From Streptomyces alfalfae (GTDB lineage Bacteria > Actinomycetota > Actinomycetes > Streptomycetales > Streptomycetaceae), in NCBI RefSeq assembly GCF_004127445.1, contig NZ_QEXM01000057.1, positions 62,001-126,000 on the forward strand: 64,000 bases of DNA, read 5' to 3'. Shown piece by piece: positions 25,370 through 34,548 of this stretch. The notes beneath the pieces were generated by a model. It saw only the letters and a program-made list of their open reading frames with translations. It was not told the DNA's origin and made no database searches. A program made the translations under genes and the position numbers. Every line of letters begins with the position of its first letter. Position 1 is the first letter of the stretch.

Positions 25370-26229
25370 CGGCCGATGCGCCGCCGCGTCTCCGTACCTT
25401 CCTCGGGCACGGCGGGATCGTACTCACGGCGGACACGTGGGGCGCGGCGTCCTCGCCCCCGCTCGTCCTGCTGCACGGCGGCGGCCAGACACGACACGCC
25501 TGGGGTCGGACCGGCCCTCGGCTGGCCGCACTGGGCTGGCGGGTCATCACCCCCGACCTGCGTGGACACGGCGCCAGCGCTTGGTCGGCCGACGGTGACT
25601 ACGACCTCGACCTGTTCGCCGCGGACGTCCGGGCACTCGTCGCCGAACTCGATGACCGCCCCGTGCTCGTCGGCGCCTCACTCGGCGGCCTGAGTTCGCT
25701 GCTCGCCGCCGGAGAGGCCCCCAGGGCTGCGGCCCGCGCTCTGGTCCTCGTCGATGTCGCCCACCGGCCCGATCCCCGCGGGGTCCAGCGGATCGTCGCA
25801 TTCATGCGCCGCGATCCGGACGGCTTCGCCGCTGTCGAGGAAGCGGCCGCGGCGGTCTCCGCCCATCTGCCGCATCGCCCACGCCCGCGTGACTGGAAGG
25901 GGATACGGAACAATGTGCGACGCCACGGTGACCGCTGGGTCTGGCATTGGGACCCCCGGCTGCTGGACAGCTTCGAGGGCCGGATGGACCCCCCGGGCAT
26001 GGCGGAACGCCTCCTCGACGCCGCGCGCCACGCCGACGTACCGACCCTGCTGGTCCGCGGCGGGGTCAGCGATGTGGTGCGCGAAGACATCGCGGAAGAG
26101 TTCTGCGCCAAGGTCCCCACCGCGCGGCGCGTCGATGTGGCCGATGCCGGGCACATGGTGGCGGGTGACCGGAACGAGCACTTCATCGAGGCGATCGTGC
26201 CGTTCCTTGAGGGGCTGGGACAGCCCTGA
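25366..26229 (+). CDS. Alpha/beta hydrolase
   Basis: A 287-residue alpha/beta-fold hydrolase: LVLLHGGGQTRHAWGRTGP as oxyanion-hole loop, VITPDLRGHGASAWS, VLVGASLGGLSSLLAA with the nucleophile in G-A-S-L-G, acid near VRGGVSDVV, and His in VADAGHMVAGDRNEHF. The family includes esterases, epoxide hydrolases and haloperoxidase-like enzymes; the substrate is unknown. Cotranslated with the TetR gene immediately upstream. Confidence 0.9.
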   Translation: MTADAPPRLRTFLGHGGIVLTADTWGAASSPPLVLLHGGGQTRHAWGRTGPRLAALGWRVITPDLRGHGASAWSADGDYDLDLFAADVRALVAELDDRPVLVGASLGGLSSLLAAGEAPRAAARALVLVDVAHRPDPRGVQRIVAFMRRDPDGFAAVEEAAAAVSAHLPHRPRPRDWKGIRNNVRRHGDRWVWHWDPRLLDSFEGRMDPPGMAERLLDAARHADVPTLLVRGGVSDVVREDIAEEFCAKVPTARRVDVADAGHMVAGDRNEHFIEAIVPFLEGLGQP

Positions 26230-26622
26230 AACCGGCTCGAACGAGCCACAAAAAAGCCACGCCGGGATCATCTACGTGGCCACCTCATACGCCACCGCCC
26301 TGCGCCTGGGCACCGCAAAGGCGCCGGGAGCTGAAGAGGCGGGCGCGTCTCCTTGGGGCGTCGCTCACGGGATGGTCACTGACCGGCCCCTCCGGGAGAG
26401 CGTGATGGCTCCGTCGGGGGTGATGGCCACCGTGGTGCCGCGGATGGGGAGGGCTGCCCTCCACGGTGAGACATGTCCGAACGCGGGCCAGCTCGTCCCA
26501 TGGCCGCTGAGGTCCTTCCTGGTGCACGGTCGGGGAGTCCCAGCGCCGGTAGTGTGGAGGAGGTGGAGCGCAGTGCTCGCCTTCGGATGAGCGTCTGGCC
26601 CATCTCGGCCTGGAGGCTAACG
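26230..26622. other. Intergenic stretch
   Basis: No supported gene. Just after the hydrolase stop there is a small hairpin, GGCTCG-AA-CGAGCC (26234-26247), followed by an A-run; it is not a standard + strand terminator. Confidence 0.4.
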
Positions 26623-27291
26623 ATGCGGGTGACGAGCGTGGCGACAGCGGTGAACCGGATCGGCGACGTCCGGGCGTCGAGGCGCCGCCGACTGCGCTTC
26701 GACGGCTGGATCGCGGGCACCGGCACGTCCTCCGGCACGCGCATCGTGCTCGGGCACTGGCGGCGGTCTCCGTTCGGGACCTTCAGCGACGTGATGCTGG
26801 AACACGCCGACGGCACTCGCCTGTTGCTCGCCCCTACGCAGGAGACGGCCGACTTCGTCAGCGGCACGTACGCCTTCGACGCCGTACGTGTCGTAGCGGT
26901 CGAGGTGGATGTCGCGCACGACACCTGGACCGTCCGGGCGGGCCCGCTCCGTCTGCGGTTCACCGTCGGCCGTCGCGGCCCGCTGGGCCTTCTGCTGCGC
27001 GCCGTCCCGGCCGTGATCGCTCGGCAGCCGGCCTGGAGCGTGGTCACCGACTGGCCCGCCCGGACCCTGCTCAGCGGCGTACGCACCCGCGGCAGCGCGG
27101 GCGCGGGACGCAGGGAGTGGTACGGGGCGCAGGACCTGCGGCCGCTGCGTGCCGTCTCGGCCGTCTTCGAGGGGACGGATCTGGGGTCGATGGCGCCCGT
27201 CGTGCCGCCGGTGCGCTTCGGCTTCGGCTCTGTGCCGCGTGAGCCGGGCATCGCGCGGATCACCACGACGGTCGCGCTCGACCCCGGGTAG
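26623..27291 (+). CDS. Hypothetical protein, beta-rich
   Basis: A 222-residue protein that I do not recognise. Sequence alternates short hydrophobic strands (RIVLGHWRRSPFGTFSDVML, DGTRLLLAP, VRVVAVEVDVAHDTWTVRA), suggesting a beta-barrel or sandwich. A run of basic residues is near the start. No signal peptide or membrane segment. GGAGG lies 6 bases before ATG 26623, which decides the start over earlier in-frame ATGs. It converges on the DUF4242 gene 13 bases away. Confidence 0.65.
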   Translation: MRVTSVATAVNRIGDVRASRRRRLRFDGWIAGTGTSSGTRIVLGHWRRSPFGTFSDVMLEHADGTRLLLAPTQETADFVSGTYAFDAVRVVAVEVDVAHDTWTVRAGPLRLRFTVGRRGPLGLLLRAVPAVIARQPAWSVVTDWPARTLLSGVRTRGSAGAGRREWYGAQDLRPLRAVSAVFEGTDLGSMAPVVPPVRFGFGSVPREPGIARITTTVALDPG

Positions 27292-27304
27292 GACGGTCCG
27301 GCGG

Positions 27305-27553
27305 CTATGCGGTCAGCGGGACCGGGTGCACCTCGTCCGCCGGGTGACCGGCCCGCTCATGGATGCGCTGGACCGCTTCGGCCGAGGGAGCCTCGGAGAG
27401 GCAGTACACGGTCCCGGACTCCGGGTCCGCCCACGCCTTCTCGAAATGGACGCCTTCTTCCTTCTCGATGGCCAGGTCGGCCTGGTGGGCCTGCTTCAAC
27501 TGGTCGCCGGTGATGCCGTTCATCCCGTGATGGACGTCCATGTACTGGGACAT
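27305..27553 (-). CDS. DUF4242 nickel-binding-type small protein
   Basis: An 82-residue protein of the DUF4242 family (a Streptomyces coelicolor member, SCO4226, binds nickel). Features are the start MSQYMDVHHGMNGITGDQLK with His-rich HH, then HFEKAWADPESGTVYCLSE and VQRIHERAGHPADEVHPV. The ferredoxin-like fold and the conserved His/Cys positions suggest metal binding. A strong AAGGAGG lies before ATG 27553. Confidence 0.88.
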   Translation of the reverse strand: MSQYMDVHHGMNGITGDQLKQAHQADLAIEKEEGVHFEKAWADPESGTVYCLSEAPSAEAVQRIHERAGHPADEVHPVPLTA

Positions 27554-27816
27554 GACGGCGCACCTCCTTCTGACGTGCGCGGGGCGTTCAGAACTGTCGG
27601 GTCCACCGGTCAGCACCAACCCCGCTCTCTCCATCCTGCGCCTGTATGCCCGGGGCGGCGACCCTCGGCCGCCATGGAGGGTGCTCGAACCCTTTCCATT
27701 CCGGATGCCGCATTGCGGGAATCGTTCCGGCGGGTGGCGCCGGAGGCGTCGTCGCGGCCACGGGGCGGTGGCCGGCGTCGGTGCGGCGACCGGGAGGCGC
27801 CGACCGGGCCTGACAG

Positions 27817-28035
27817 GTCCGAATCCTGTCGACCGAGGAAAGGGCGGCTCGAAGATCCACCTGATCACACAACGGTCGGGCCTGCCCGTACTCCTCGGGT
27901 TCTCCGGTGCCAACCTTCACGACAGCCAGGCGCTGATCCCGCTCGTAGGGCATCCCGCCGATCCGCTCGCTCCGCGGACGGCGACGGCACACACCTGGCA
28001 AGCTCCACGCCGGTGCGGGCTACGACTCAGTAGCG
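27817..28035 (+). pseudogene. IS5-family transposase remnant
   Basis: GPNPVDRGKGGSKIHLITQ, then GLPVLLGFSGANLHDSQAL, matches the catalytic part of IS5/IS427-group transposases. After a frameshift near 27945 the next frame gives IPPIRSLRGRRRHTPGKLH, then AGAGYDS, the continuation expected in these proteins. Both ends are missing. Confidence 0.8.
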
Positions 28036-28091
28036 GGTGTCCCCCCCGCGACGTAGCAGGTTCCGCCACCCACGACGAGGCTGTCCGCCTG

Positions 28092-28847
28092 TCAGAGCAC
28101 GTCGGCCGTCCGGCAGACGGAGACATGCGAACGCGACTCCGCGGTGAACTCCTCCCCGGTCCAGTCGGCGTGCCGCGACTCCAGCGTCATTCCGGCCAGC
28201 TCGGCCATCAGGTCGAGTTCACTCGGCCAGATGTAACGGTGCGGGCTTCGAAACAGCCTCGCCTCGCGGCCGGCCCCGGCATCGAAGTGGAAGTGGTGCG
28301 AGACGACCTGCTGGCGCAGCACGTCGTAGGTGTCGAGCCCGATATAGCCCGCGGCCGTGGCCGACTCCCAGACCACGGCCTGCTGACCTGGCGGCAGCTT
28401 GCGAACCTCGGGGACCCACAGTTCGACGACGAACCGCCCGCCCGGCGCGAGGTGGCGTGCGGCGTTCCGGAAACAGGCGACCTGCTCGGCCTGCGTGAGC
28501 AAGTTCGAGATGGTGTTGTAGACGAGGTAGACGAGCTGGAACTCACCCGGGACGCGCGCCGTGGCCATGTCGCCGACGACGACCGGGATCGCCGCCTCGT
28601 CCGCCTTGGTGCGAAGCTGTCCGATCATCGGCTCCGACAGCTCGATGCCACTGACCGGGACTCCCCGCTCGGCGAGTGGCACGGCCACCCGCCCGGTCCC
28701 GATGGCGAACTCCAGCGCCCGACCGCCCCCGGCGAGCTCCACCAGGCGGTCGACCGTCGGCCCCAGCACCTCCGGTGCGAACATGCCGGTCCCGGGGGAG
28801 TCGTAGCTTTGAGCGACCTCGGCATCCCACATCTCACCTTGCAGCAT
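28092..28847 (-). CDS. Class I SAM-dependent methyltransferase
   Basis: A 251-residue methyltransferase. Motif I is GGGRALEFAIGTGRVAVPLA, followed by GIELSEPMIGQLRTKAD and VVVGDMATARVPGEFQLVYL, with LAPGGRFVVELWVPE as the later strand. ATG 28847 lacks a good ribosome site. ATG 28832, five codons in, has AAGG just before it and gives MWDAEVAQSYD, the usual N-terminus of this group, so it may be the true start. The substrate is unknown. No operon partner: it lies between an IS remnant and the amidohydrolase. Confidence 0.85.
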   Translation of the reverse strand: MLQGEMWDAEVAQSYDSPGTGMFAPEVLGPTVDRLVELAGGGRALEFAIGTGRVAVPLAERGVPVSGIELSEPMIGQLRTKADEAAIPVVVGDMATARVPGEFQLVYLVYNTISNLLTQAEQVACFRNAARHLAPGGRFVVELWVPEVRKLPPGQQAVVWESATAAGYIGLDTYDVLRQQVVSHHFHFDAGAGREARLFRSPHRYIWPSELDLMAELAGMTLESRHADWTGEEFTAESRSHVSVCRTADVL

Positions 28848-28914
28848 GAGCAGCGATGATTGACCCCTATCGAGGAAACGTCAACGCACTTTTCCGTGAT
28901 CGAGGCGCCCGGCT

Positions 28915-30549
28915 TCAGGCGCGATGCACGACCGCACCTCCTGTCATCGTCAGCGTGACCGGAGCCTCGCCCAGTTCGTCGGCGGGTGCGGTGACGGGGT
29001 CCACGGCGAACGCCGTCAGGTCGGCCCGGTAGCCGGAGGCGATCCGTCCCGCCACGTCCTGCTCGCCCACCGAGCGCGCGGAGTGCGAGGTGTAGCCCTC
29101 AAGGGCCATCAGACCGGTGAGCGCCTGCCCGACCGTGACCGGCTCGGTCTCCGGCTGCCCGGGCAGTCGGCGCAACCGTGCGGTGGCCAGTACCTCACGC
29201 GGGTCGTAGTGGGCGATGGGCCAGTCCGAACCGAGCACCAGGACCGCGCCGGCGTCCCGCAGGTCACGGCAGCGCCAAGCGCGGCCCGCCCGCTCCTCGC
29301 CGACCCGCTTGGACCATTCGTCGCGGTGGTCGGCGCGGGTGTACGCGAGGTGGGTGGGCTGCATGGAGGCGGCCACCCCGAGCCGGGCGAAGCGGGGGAT
29401 CTGACTGTCCGGCGCCGTCTCGATGTGCTCGATCCGGTGCAGCGACCGCAGCGCGGGACCGTCGAGGAGCTCCACGGTGTCCAGGACGTGGCGGACGGCC
29501 GCGTCACCGATGGCGTGGGTGGCCGTACGCACCCCGGCGCGGGCGAGATGATGCACGGCCCGGGTGTACGCGGCGGGATCGGGCCAGAAGGCCTCCGTGC
29601 CCTGACCGTGGCAGTCGGGGTGCTCCAGCCAGGCCGTGCCGCCCTCGACGGTGCCGTCCATGAAGAACTTCACGCCGCCGACCCGCCAGCGCCGGCCGTG
29701 CGTGCCCTGCATCTCGATGAGGTGGTCCAGGCCCTCCTCGTCCGTGCCGGGCATGCACCAGGGGGCGATCCGCAGCCGCACCGGCAGTTCGCCGCTCTCC
29801 TCGATGCCGGCCAGGAGGTCGAGGACGCCGGGGTCCTGGAGGTCCATGACGTGGGCGCCGGTGAGCCCGGACGCGGCCATGTCGCGCAGCAGACCGAGGA
29901 GCCGTTCGCTGCGCACGGCCTCACTCTCCCGCGGCAGCACATGATCCATGAGGCTCATGGCGGCGAACTCGACGAGGTGCCCGGTGGGATGCCCGTCCGG
30001 GCAGCAGACGACGTGGGCCCGCTGGTCGAAGGCCTGCGGCCCGGTGATGCCCGCGGCCGCCAGGGCGGGACCGCTGGCCAGGGCGGAGTGACCGTCGTAG
30101 AGCCGGATGAAGGCGGGCACACCGGCGAGGGCCGGGTCGATCAGGTCGTGGTGTATGGGCCGGCCGCCGAAGGCGTTGTGGTCGAGGCCATGTGCCACGA
30201 CCCAGTCGCCGGGGCCCGCCGCCCGGGCCGCGCCGGCCAGCGCGATCCGCAGTTCCTCCAGGTCACGGCAGCGGGAGAGGTCGAGCCCGGTGGCCATCTC
30301 CATGCCCAGAGAGGGGTGGCTGTGGCCGTCGACCAGGCCAGGGGTGAGGGTGGCGCCGGCCAGGTCCACGATCTCGGTGCCGGCGCCGCGCCAGTCTCGT
30401 ACGTCGCTGCCGTCGCCGACGGCCAGGATGCGGCCGTCCTTGACCGCGACGGCGGTAGCCGACGGCCGGTCCGGGTCGAGGGTGCGGACGCGGGCGCCGG
30501 TCAGGATCGTGTCGGCGACGGCGGGCAGGGGCTGTGCGGGGTGTGCCAC
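28915..30549 (-). CDS. Amidohydrolase of the YtcJ-like (exoenzyme-regulatory/amidohydrolase_3) family
   Basis: A 544-residue metal-dependent hydrolase: N-terminal small beta domain, LTPGLVDGHSHPSLGM (the HxH metal motif), WVVAHGLDHNAFGG, VKFFMDGTVEGGTAWLEHP, THAIGDAAVRHVLDTVELL, LHRIEHIETAPDS and VLGSDWPIAHYDPREVL with the catalytic Asp. Such enzymes hydrolyse N-substituted formamides or related amides. GTG 30549 follows AAGGATGA. It is 86 bases downstream of an APC permease on the same strand, suggesting uptake and hydrolysis of the same compound (inference). Confidence 0.9.
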   Translation of the reverse strand: MAHPAQPLPAVADTILTGARVRTLDPDRPSATAVAVKDGRILAVGDGSDVRDWRGAGTEIVDLAGATLTPGLVDGHSHPSLGMEMATGLDLSRCRDLEELRIALAGAARAAGPGDWVVAHGLDHNAFGGRPIHHDLIDPALAGVPAFIRLYDGHSALASGPALAAAGITGPQAFDQRAHVVCCPDGHPTGHLVEFAAMSLMDHVLPRESEAVRSERLLGLLRDMAASGLTGAHVMDLQDPGVLDLLAGIEESGELPVRLRIAPWCMPGTDEEGLDHLIEMQGTHGRRWRVGGVKFFMDGTVEGGTAWLEHPDCHGQGTEAFWPDPAAYTRAVHHLARAGVRTATHAIGDAAVRHVLDTVELLDGPALRSLHRIEHIETAPDSQIPRFARLGVAASMQPTHLAYTRADHRDEWSKRVGEERAGRAWRCRDLRDAGAVLVLGSDWPIAHYDPREVLATARLRRLPGQPETEPVTVGQALTGLMALEGYTSHSARSVGEQDVAGRIASGYRADLTAFAVDPVTAPADELGEAPVTLTMTGGAVVHRA

Positions 30550-30635
30550 GGACGGATCATCCTTGCTGGTGAGGCGGGCGGGAGTGGGGAGGAGTACGGG
30601 TGGGTCGGTGGGCCGGTGGCGTCGCACGGGCCCGG

Positions 30636-32147
30636 TCAGTCGGCGGCCTCGCCGGGCTCGTCCGCCTCTTGCGCGAAGTGCGTGTACACCTCGGGCCTGC
30701 TGCGGCGCATGCGCAGGGAGACCAGGAGACCGATGACGAAGGCGACGGGCACCATCGACACGAGTACGGCGTTGGTGGTGGACGACGCTCCCGTCATCAG
30801 ATCGATCTTGCTGATGATCAGCCAGATCGCGCCGGTCATCAGGACAGCGGCGGCCAGCGGCGTGATCAGGGTGCGCCAGCGGCCCTCCTCGTGGGGGATG
30901 CGCCGGAAGTAGCGGAGCACGGCGACGGCCGTGAGCGCCTGCAGGGCCACCAGGCCGAGGGAGCCCGGGGTGTTCATCCACAGCAGGAGCTGCCGGTAGG
31001 GGTCGGCGTCGGCCAGGGCGAAGGCCGTGACGCAGGCCAAAGCCAGGATGCTCTGCGCGATGCCGGCCAGATACGGCGAGCGGTGCTTGGGATGCACCGC
31101 GCCGAACGCCTTGGGCAGCACGCCCTCCTTGGCGAGCGAGTATCCGTAGCGATTGATCGCGTTGTGGAAGGCCAGTTGCGAAGCGATGATGCTGGTGACG
31201 ATGAAGACGTGCATGAGGTCGGCGGCCCAGTCGCCGACGTACCGCGTCGTGGCGGTGAAGAAGAGGCCCGCCGGGTCGGTGGCGACGGCCTGTGCGATGT
31301 GTGAGCCGCCGTAGGCCTGGATGATGACCCAGACGCTGAACGCGTAGAAGAGGCCGAGGAAGCCGACGGCGATGTAGGTGGCCCGCGGGATGGTGCGGTG
31401 CGGGTCGCGTGCCTCGCGGCGGTAGATGGCGGTGGACTCGAAGCCGGTGAAGGCGGCGAACGCGAAGGCGAGTACCGCGCCGGTGCCGGGCACCAGGACG
31501 TTGCCGGGTGCGAAGGAGTCCAGGGCGGGTCCCTCGGCCCCGCCGTCGAGGAGCACTCCGCCGGCGAGCAGTACGAGGATGCCGGTCTCCGCGACCAGCA
31601 GGACGCCGAGGACCTTCGCGCCGAACTCGATGCTGCGGTAGCCGAGGAACCAGATGACGAAGACGCCCGCGAGCGCGATGGCAGGCCAGGGCACATGGAC
31701 GCCCCACAGCGCGTCGAGGGCGTCCTGCGTACCGGTGGCGAGCAGCCCGTACACGCCGATCTGCATGCCGTTGTACGCGAGAAGAGCGACCGTCGCGGCG
31801 CCGAATCCGGCGGGGCGGCCCAGTCCGAGGGTGATGAAGGCGTAGAAGCCGCCGCTGCTGCGGACGTGCCGGGTCATCGCGGTGAAGCCGACCGCGAAGA
31901 GGGCCAGGGTGATCCCGGCCAGGAGGTAGCCGACCGGGGCGCCGATGCCGCCGGCGCCGAGGGCCAGGGGCGCCACCCCGGCCATGACGGTCAGCGGAGC
32001 GGCGGCGGAGATGACGAAGAACGCGATGTCGGCGACGCCGAGGCTGCCCCGGCGCAGTCCGGGGGAGTCGTCGCCCCCGGCCGGTCCCGGTCCTGGTGGT
32101 TCAGCGCCTTGTGGCGCCCCTGCGCGGGATGCGGACTCAACGGCCAT
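30636..32147 (-). CDS. APC-family amino acid/amine permease
   Basis: A 503-residue permease with about 12 membrane segments. The first one contains IAFFVISAAAPLTVMAGVAP, and the APC signature is seen in SSGGFYAFITLGLGRPAGFG and FTGFESTAIYRREARDPHRT. It probably imports an amino acid or amine by proton symport. Divergent from a TetR gene, with a 19-base palindrome between the two starts, so its expression is likely repressed by that TetR. Confidence 0.92.
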   Translation of the reverse strand: MAVESASRAGAPQGAEPPGPGPAGGDDSPGLRRGSLGVADIAFFVISAAAPLTVMAGVAPLALGAGGIGAPVGYLLAGITLALFAVGFTAMTRHVRSSGGFYAFITLGLGRPAGFGAATVALLAYNGMQIGVYGLLATGTQDALDALWGVHVPWPAIALAGVFVIWFLGYRSIEFGAKVLGVLLVAETGILVLLAGGVLLDGGAEGPALDSFAPGNVLVPGTGAVLAFAFAAFTGFESTAIYRREARDPHRTIPRATYIAVGFLGLFYAFSVWVIIQAYGGSHIAQAVATDPAGLFFTATTRYVGDWAADLMHVFIVTSIIASQLAFHNAINRYGYSLAKEGVLPKAFGAVHPKHRSPYLAGIAQSILALACVTAFALADADPYRQLLLWMNTPGSLGLVALQALTAVAVLRYFRRIPHEEGRWRTLITPLAAAVLMTGAIWLIISKIDLMTGASSTTNAVLVSMVPVAFVIGLLVSLRMRRSRPEVYTHFAQEADEPGEAAD

Positions 32148-32237
32148 GCGGCTCGGCCCTTCTTCGACGGAGGAGAGGGAGGGACGACGGCCGGGAGCCT
32201 TCGGGATACGGGCACACCTGGCGGGCCGCCGATTAAT

Positions 32238-32256
32238 CTAAACCGTGTCGGTTTAG
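32238..32256. promoter_or_regulatory. TetR operator palindrome
   Basis: CTAAACCG-TGT-CGGTTTAG, perfect 8-base arms, between the permease start (32147) and the TetR start (32312). The AT-rich flanks suggest that it overlaps a promoter. Confidence 0.85.
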
Positions 32257-32311
32257 GCAATGTAGACGGCGGCCGTAGGATTCGGGAAGACCCCACGTGA
32301 GGAGAGTGAAC

Positions 32312-32947
32312 ATGGGCCGCCCGAGGAAGGCTCTGCTCGACCGGACGCGCATCGGCCGGACCGCGCTCGAACTCATCGACGAGACGGGCGACTTCACCGT
32401 CCCCGAAGTCGCCAGACGCCTCGGCGTGCAGACCGCCTCGGTGTACCACCATGTGGACGGGCGGGCGGGAGTCATCGAACTGGTGCGGGACCGGGTGGCG
32501 GAGGGGCTCGACGCCCACACCCTCGACCAACGCCCTTGGGGCGCGGCCCTGGAGGAGTGGGCCCGCTCCTACCGCGCCGCCTTCGCGGCCCACCCCCGGG
32601 CGATCCCCATGCTGACGACCTCACCGGTACGGGCGCCGCGGGTGCTCCAGCAGTACGAACGGGTGGCCGCCCTGCTGCTGGACACGGGGTTCGCGCGGGA
32701 GGTGGTCATGCCGATCATCACCGGCCTGGACAACATCGTCCTCGGCTCCGCCCTGGACATGTCGGCACCCGAGGAGATGTGGGTGGTCGGGGAGGGCGTC
32801 GATGCTCCACGGCTCGCCCTGGCCCAGTCGGCCACCGGGGCGGACCGCTCCGGCCAGGCCTTCGAGCTGGCACTTTCGGGGTTCCTGGCCCGCTGCCAGG
32901 AGCTCCTTGAAGACGGCGGGCCGGTCGGCCCCGCCGCTCACGGGTGA
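32312..32947 (+). CDS. TetR/AcrR-family regulator
   Basis: A 211-residue TetR with MGRPRKALLDRTRIGRTALE at the N-terminus, the helix-turn-helix TVPEVARRLGVQTASVYHHV, and a TetR_C domain with the AFAAHPRAIPMLTTSPVRAP segment common in TetR_C_11-like members. ATG 32312 follows GAGGAGAGTGAAC. Probably autoregulatory and controlling the divergent permease/amidohydrolase unit through the 19-base palindrome. Confidence 0.93.
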   Translation: MGRPRKALLDRTRIGRTALELIDETGDFTVPEVARRLGVQTASVYHHVDGRAGVIELVRDRVAEGLDAHTLDQRPWGAALEEWARSYRAAFAAHPRAIPMLTTSPVRAPRVLQQYERVAALLLDTGFAREVVMPIITGLDNIVLGSALDMSAPEEMWVVGEGVDAPRLALAQSATGADRSGQAFELALSGFLARCQELLEDGGPVGPAAHG

Positions 32948-33106
32948 CACGCGGGGGTGCGTACGGGCCAGTCCCGCATGTCCAGCCGACGTCTGCCGGA
33001 CGGTTGGGCCGCTTCTCCTGGGCCGCCTCGCCGGCCACATGCGGAGGGCGGCGAGGCTGGGCGGCGGCGTACCCGACTGCGCTGGGCCGCTCGATATGGC
33101 GCCCTC

Positions 33107-33889
33107 TTACGATCGGCCCTGCGCGGGCAGGGTGAGGATCTCGGCTCCGTCCTCGGTGATGGCGATGGTGTGCTCGCTGTGCGCGGTCCGGCAGCCCGTC
33201 GCGCTGCGCAGCGTCCAGCCGTCGGCGTCGGTGACGAGTGCGGCGGTGTCGGCCATGACCCAGGGCTCCAGGGCGAGCAGCAGTCCGGGGCGGAGCTTGT
33301 ATCCGCGTCCCGGCCGCCCGGTGTTCGCGACGTGGGGGTCCTGGTGCATCGTCGAGCCGATGCCGTGGCCCCCGAACTCGGTGTTGATCGGGTAGCCCGC
33401 CTCGCTGAGGACCGTGCCGATGGCGTGGGAGAGGTCGCCGATGCGCGCCCCGGGCCTGGCGGCGGCGATGCCGGCGGCGAGTGCGCGTTCGGTCGTCTCG
33501 ATCATCGCGACGCTCTCCGCGGGCCTGGCCTTGCCCACCAGGAAGCTGATCGCGGCGTCAGCGGCCACCCCGCCCTTGGCCACGGCGAGGTCGAGAGTCA
33601 GCAGATCCCCGTCCTTCAGCGCGTAGTTGTGGGGCAGGCCGTGGAGCACTCCGTCGTTGACGGCCGTGCAGATGTAGTGCCCGAACGGGCCGCGCCCGAA
33701 GGAGGGCGCGTAGTCGACATAGCAGGACTGCGCGCCCGCCTCGGTGATCATCTCCTTGGCCCACTGGTCGATGTCCAGCAGGTTCGTCCCGACCGCGCTG
33801 CGCTGCTTCAGCGTGTGCAGGATGTTTCCGACCAGGGCGCCGGTGTCTTTCGCCCGCTCGAGCCGCGCGGAGTTCAGAATCTCGATCAT
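33107..33889 (-). CDS. map: Type I methionine aminopeptidase
   Basis: A 260-residue pita-bread metallopeptidase. His in FGRGPFGHYICTAVNDGVLHGLP, Asp residues in LLTLDLAVAKGGVAADAA, His in GGHGIGSTMHQDPHVANTG, and Glu in LLLALEPWVMAD and TAHSEHTIAITEDG form the dimetal site. It removes the initiator Met from nascent proteins. As an isolated accessory copy next to an XRE regulator it is probably a second, non-housekeeping paralogue. ATG 33889 follows GAGAGGTCCCC. Confidence 0.93.
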   Translation of the reverse strand: MIEILNSARLERAKDTGALVGNILHTLKQRSAVGTNLLDIDQWAKEMITEAGAQSCYVDYAPSFGRGPFGHYICTAVNDGVLHGLPHNYALKDGDLLTLDLAVAKGGVAADAAISFLVGKARPAESVAMIETTERALAAGIAAARPGARIGDLSHAIGTVLSEAGYPINTEFGGHGIGSTMHQDPHVANTGRPGRGYKLRPGLLLALEPWVMADTAALVTDADGWTLRSATGCRTAHSEHTIAITEDGAEILTLPAQGRS

Positions 33890-33979
33890 GGGGACCTCTC
33901 GTGTGCGTCCAACAGCTGCGTCCGACAACTGTGCCCAATAACTATCCCGGTCTAACTGTACCGGTATTAGAATGGGTCC

Positions 33980-34285
33980 ATGGTCAGGTTGCCACTCACT
34001 CCCGCCGAGGTAGAACGCGGACAGCGCCTCGGCGCCCTGCTCCGCCGAGCCCGGGGCTGCCGCTCGATGCTGGACGTGGCGCTCGCTTCGCGCATCTCGC
34101 CGGAGACCCTGCGGAAGATCGAATCCGGCCGTGTGGCCACGCCCGCCTTCCCGACCATCGCAGCGATCGCCGACACCCTCGGCTTGTCTCTCGACGCCGT
34201 CTGGGCCGAGATCAACGGGGCGGAGCGAACCGTCGAGGACCAGCCGGTTCCGTCTGCCGCACGGCGTCCGTCGCTGGTCTCGTAA
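33980..34285 (+). CDS. XRE-family helix-turn-helix protein
   Basis: A 101-residue protein: RGQRLGALLRRARGCRSML, then VALASRISPETLRKIESGRV is a Cro/CI helix-turn-helix, followed by FPTIAAIADTLGLSLDAVW. It starts at ATG 33980 in an AT-richer promoter region shared with the divergent methionine aminopeptidase gene; no clear ribosome site, so it may be leaderless. Likely regulator of that divergent gene (inference). Confidence 0.9.
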   Translation: MVRLPLTPAEVERGQRLGALLRRARGCRSMLDVALASRISPETLRKIESGRVATPAFPTIAAIADTLGLSLDAVWAEINGAERTVEDQPVPSAARRPSLVS

Positions 34286-34548
34286 CGTCCACCGCGCAGC
34301 ACGTACGCGCGTGGGCGATCTTGTCCGTCGTCGCGGTCGCCTCGGACGAGAGCTTCAGCGGCTGGACCGAGACCTGCACCGGGCTCCGCGCCATCATCAC
34401 CCGGGCCTCGCGCCGCTGCCACGGGCTCGCCGCAGGCTGGACTCCGCACGTGAAGAACACGCTTCGCGTTGCTGGAGGGCGTCGGTGGTGGCTCTGCTCT
34501 CGGCAGACTCGGCGACCGGGACACACCAGAATCTGCCAGGCTGGCCGC

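Noticed and set aside
26234..26247. Hairpin GGCTCG-AA-CGAGCC as a terminator for the hydrolase
   Set aside because: Stem is only 6 pairs with a 2-base loop, and it is followed by A residues rather than U on the transcribed strand.
34286..34548. Protein-like Arg/Leu-rich frame between the XRE and MBL genes
   Set aside because: No start codon with ribosome site, no recognised domain; composition is what GC-rich non-coding DNA gives.
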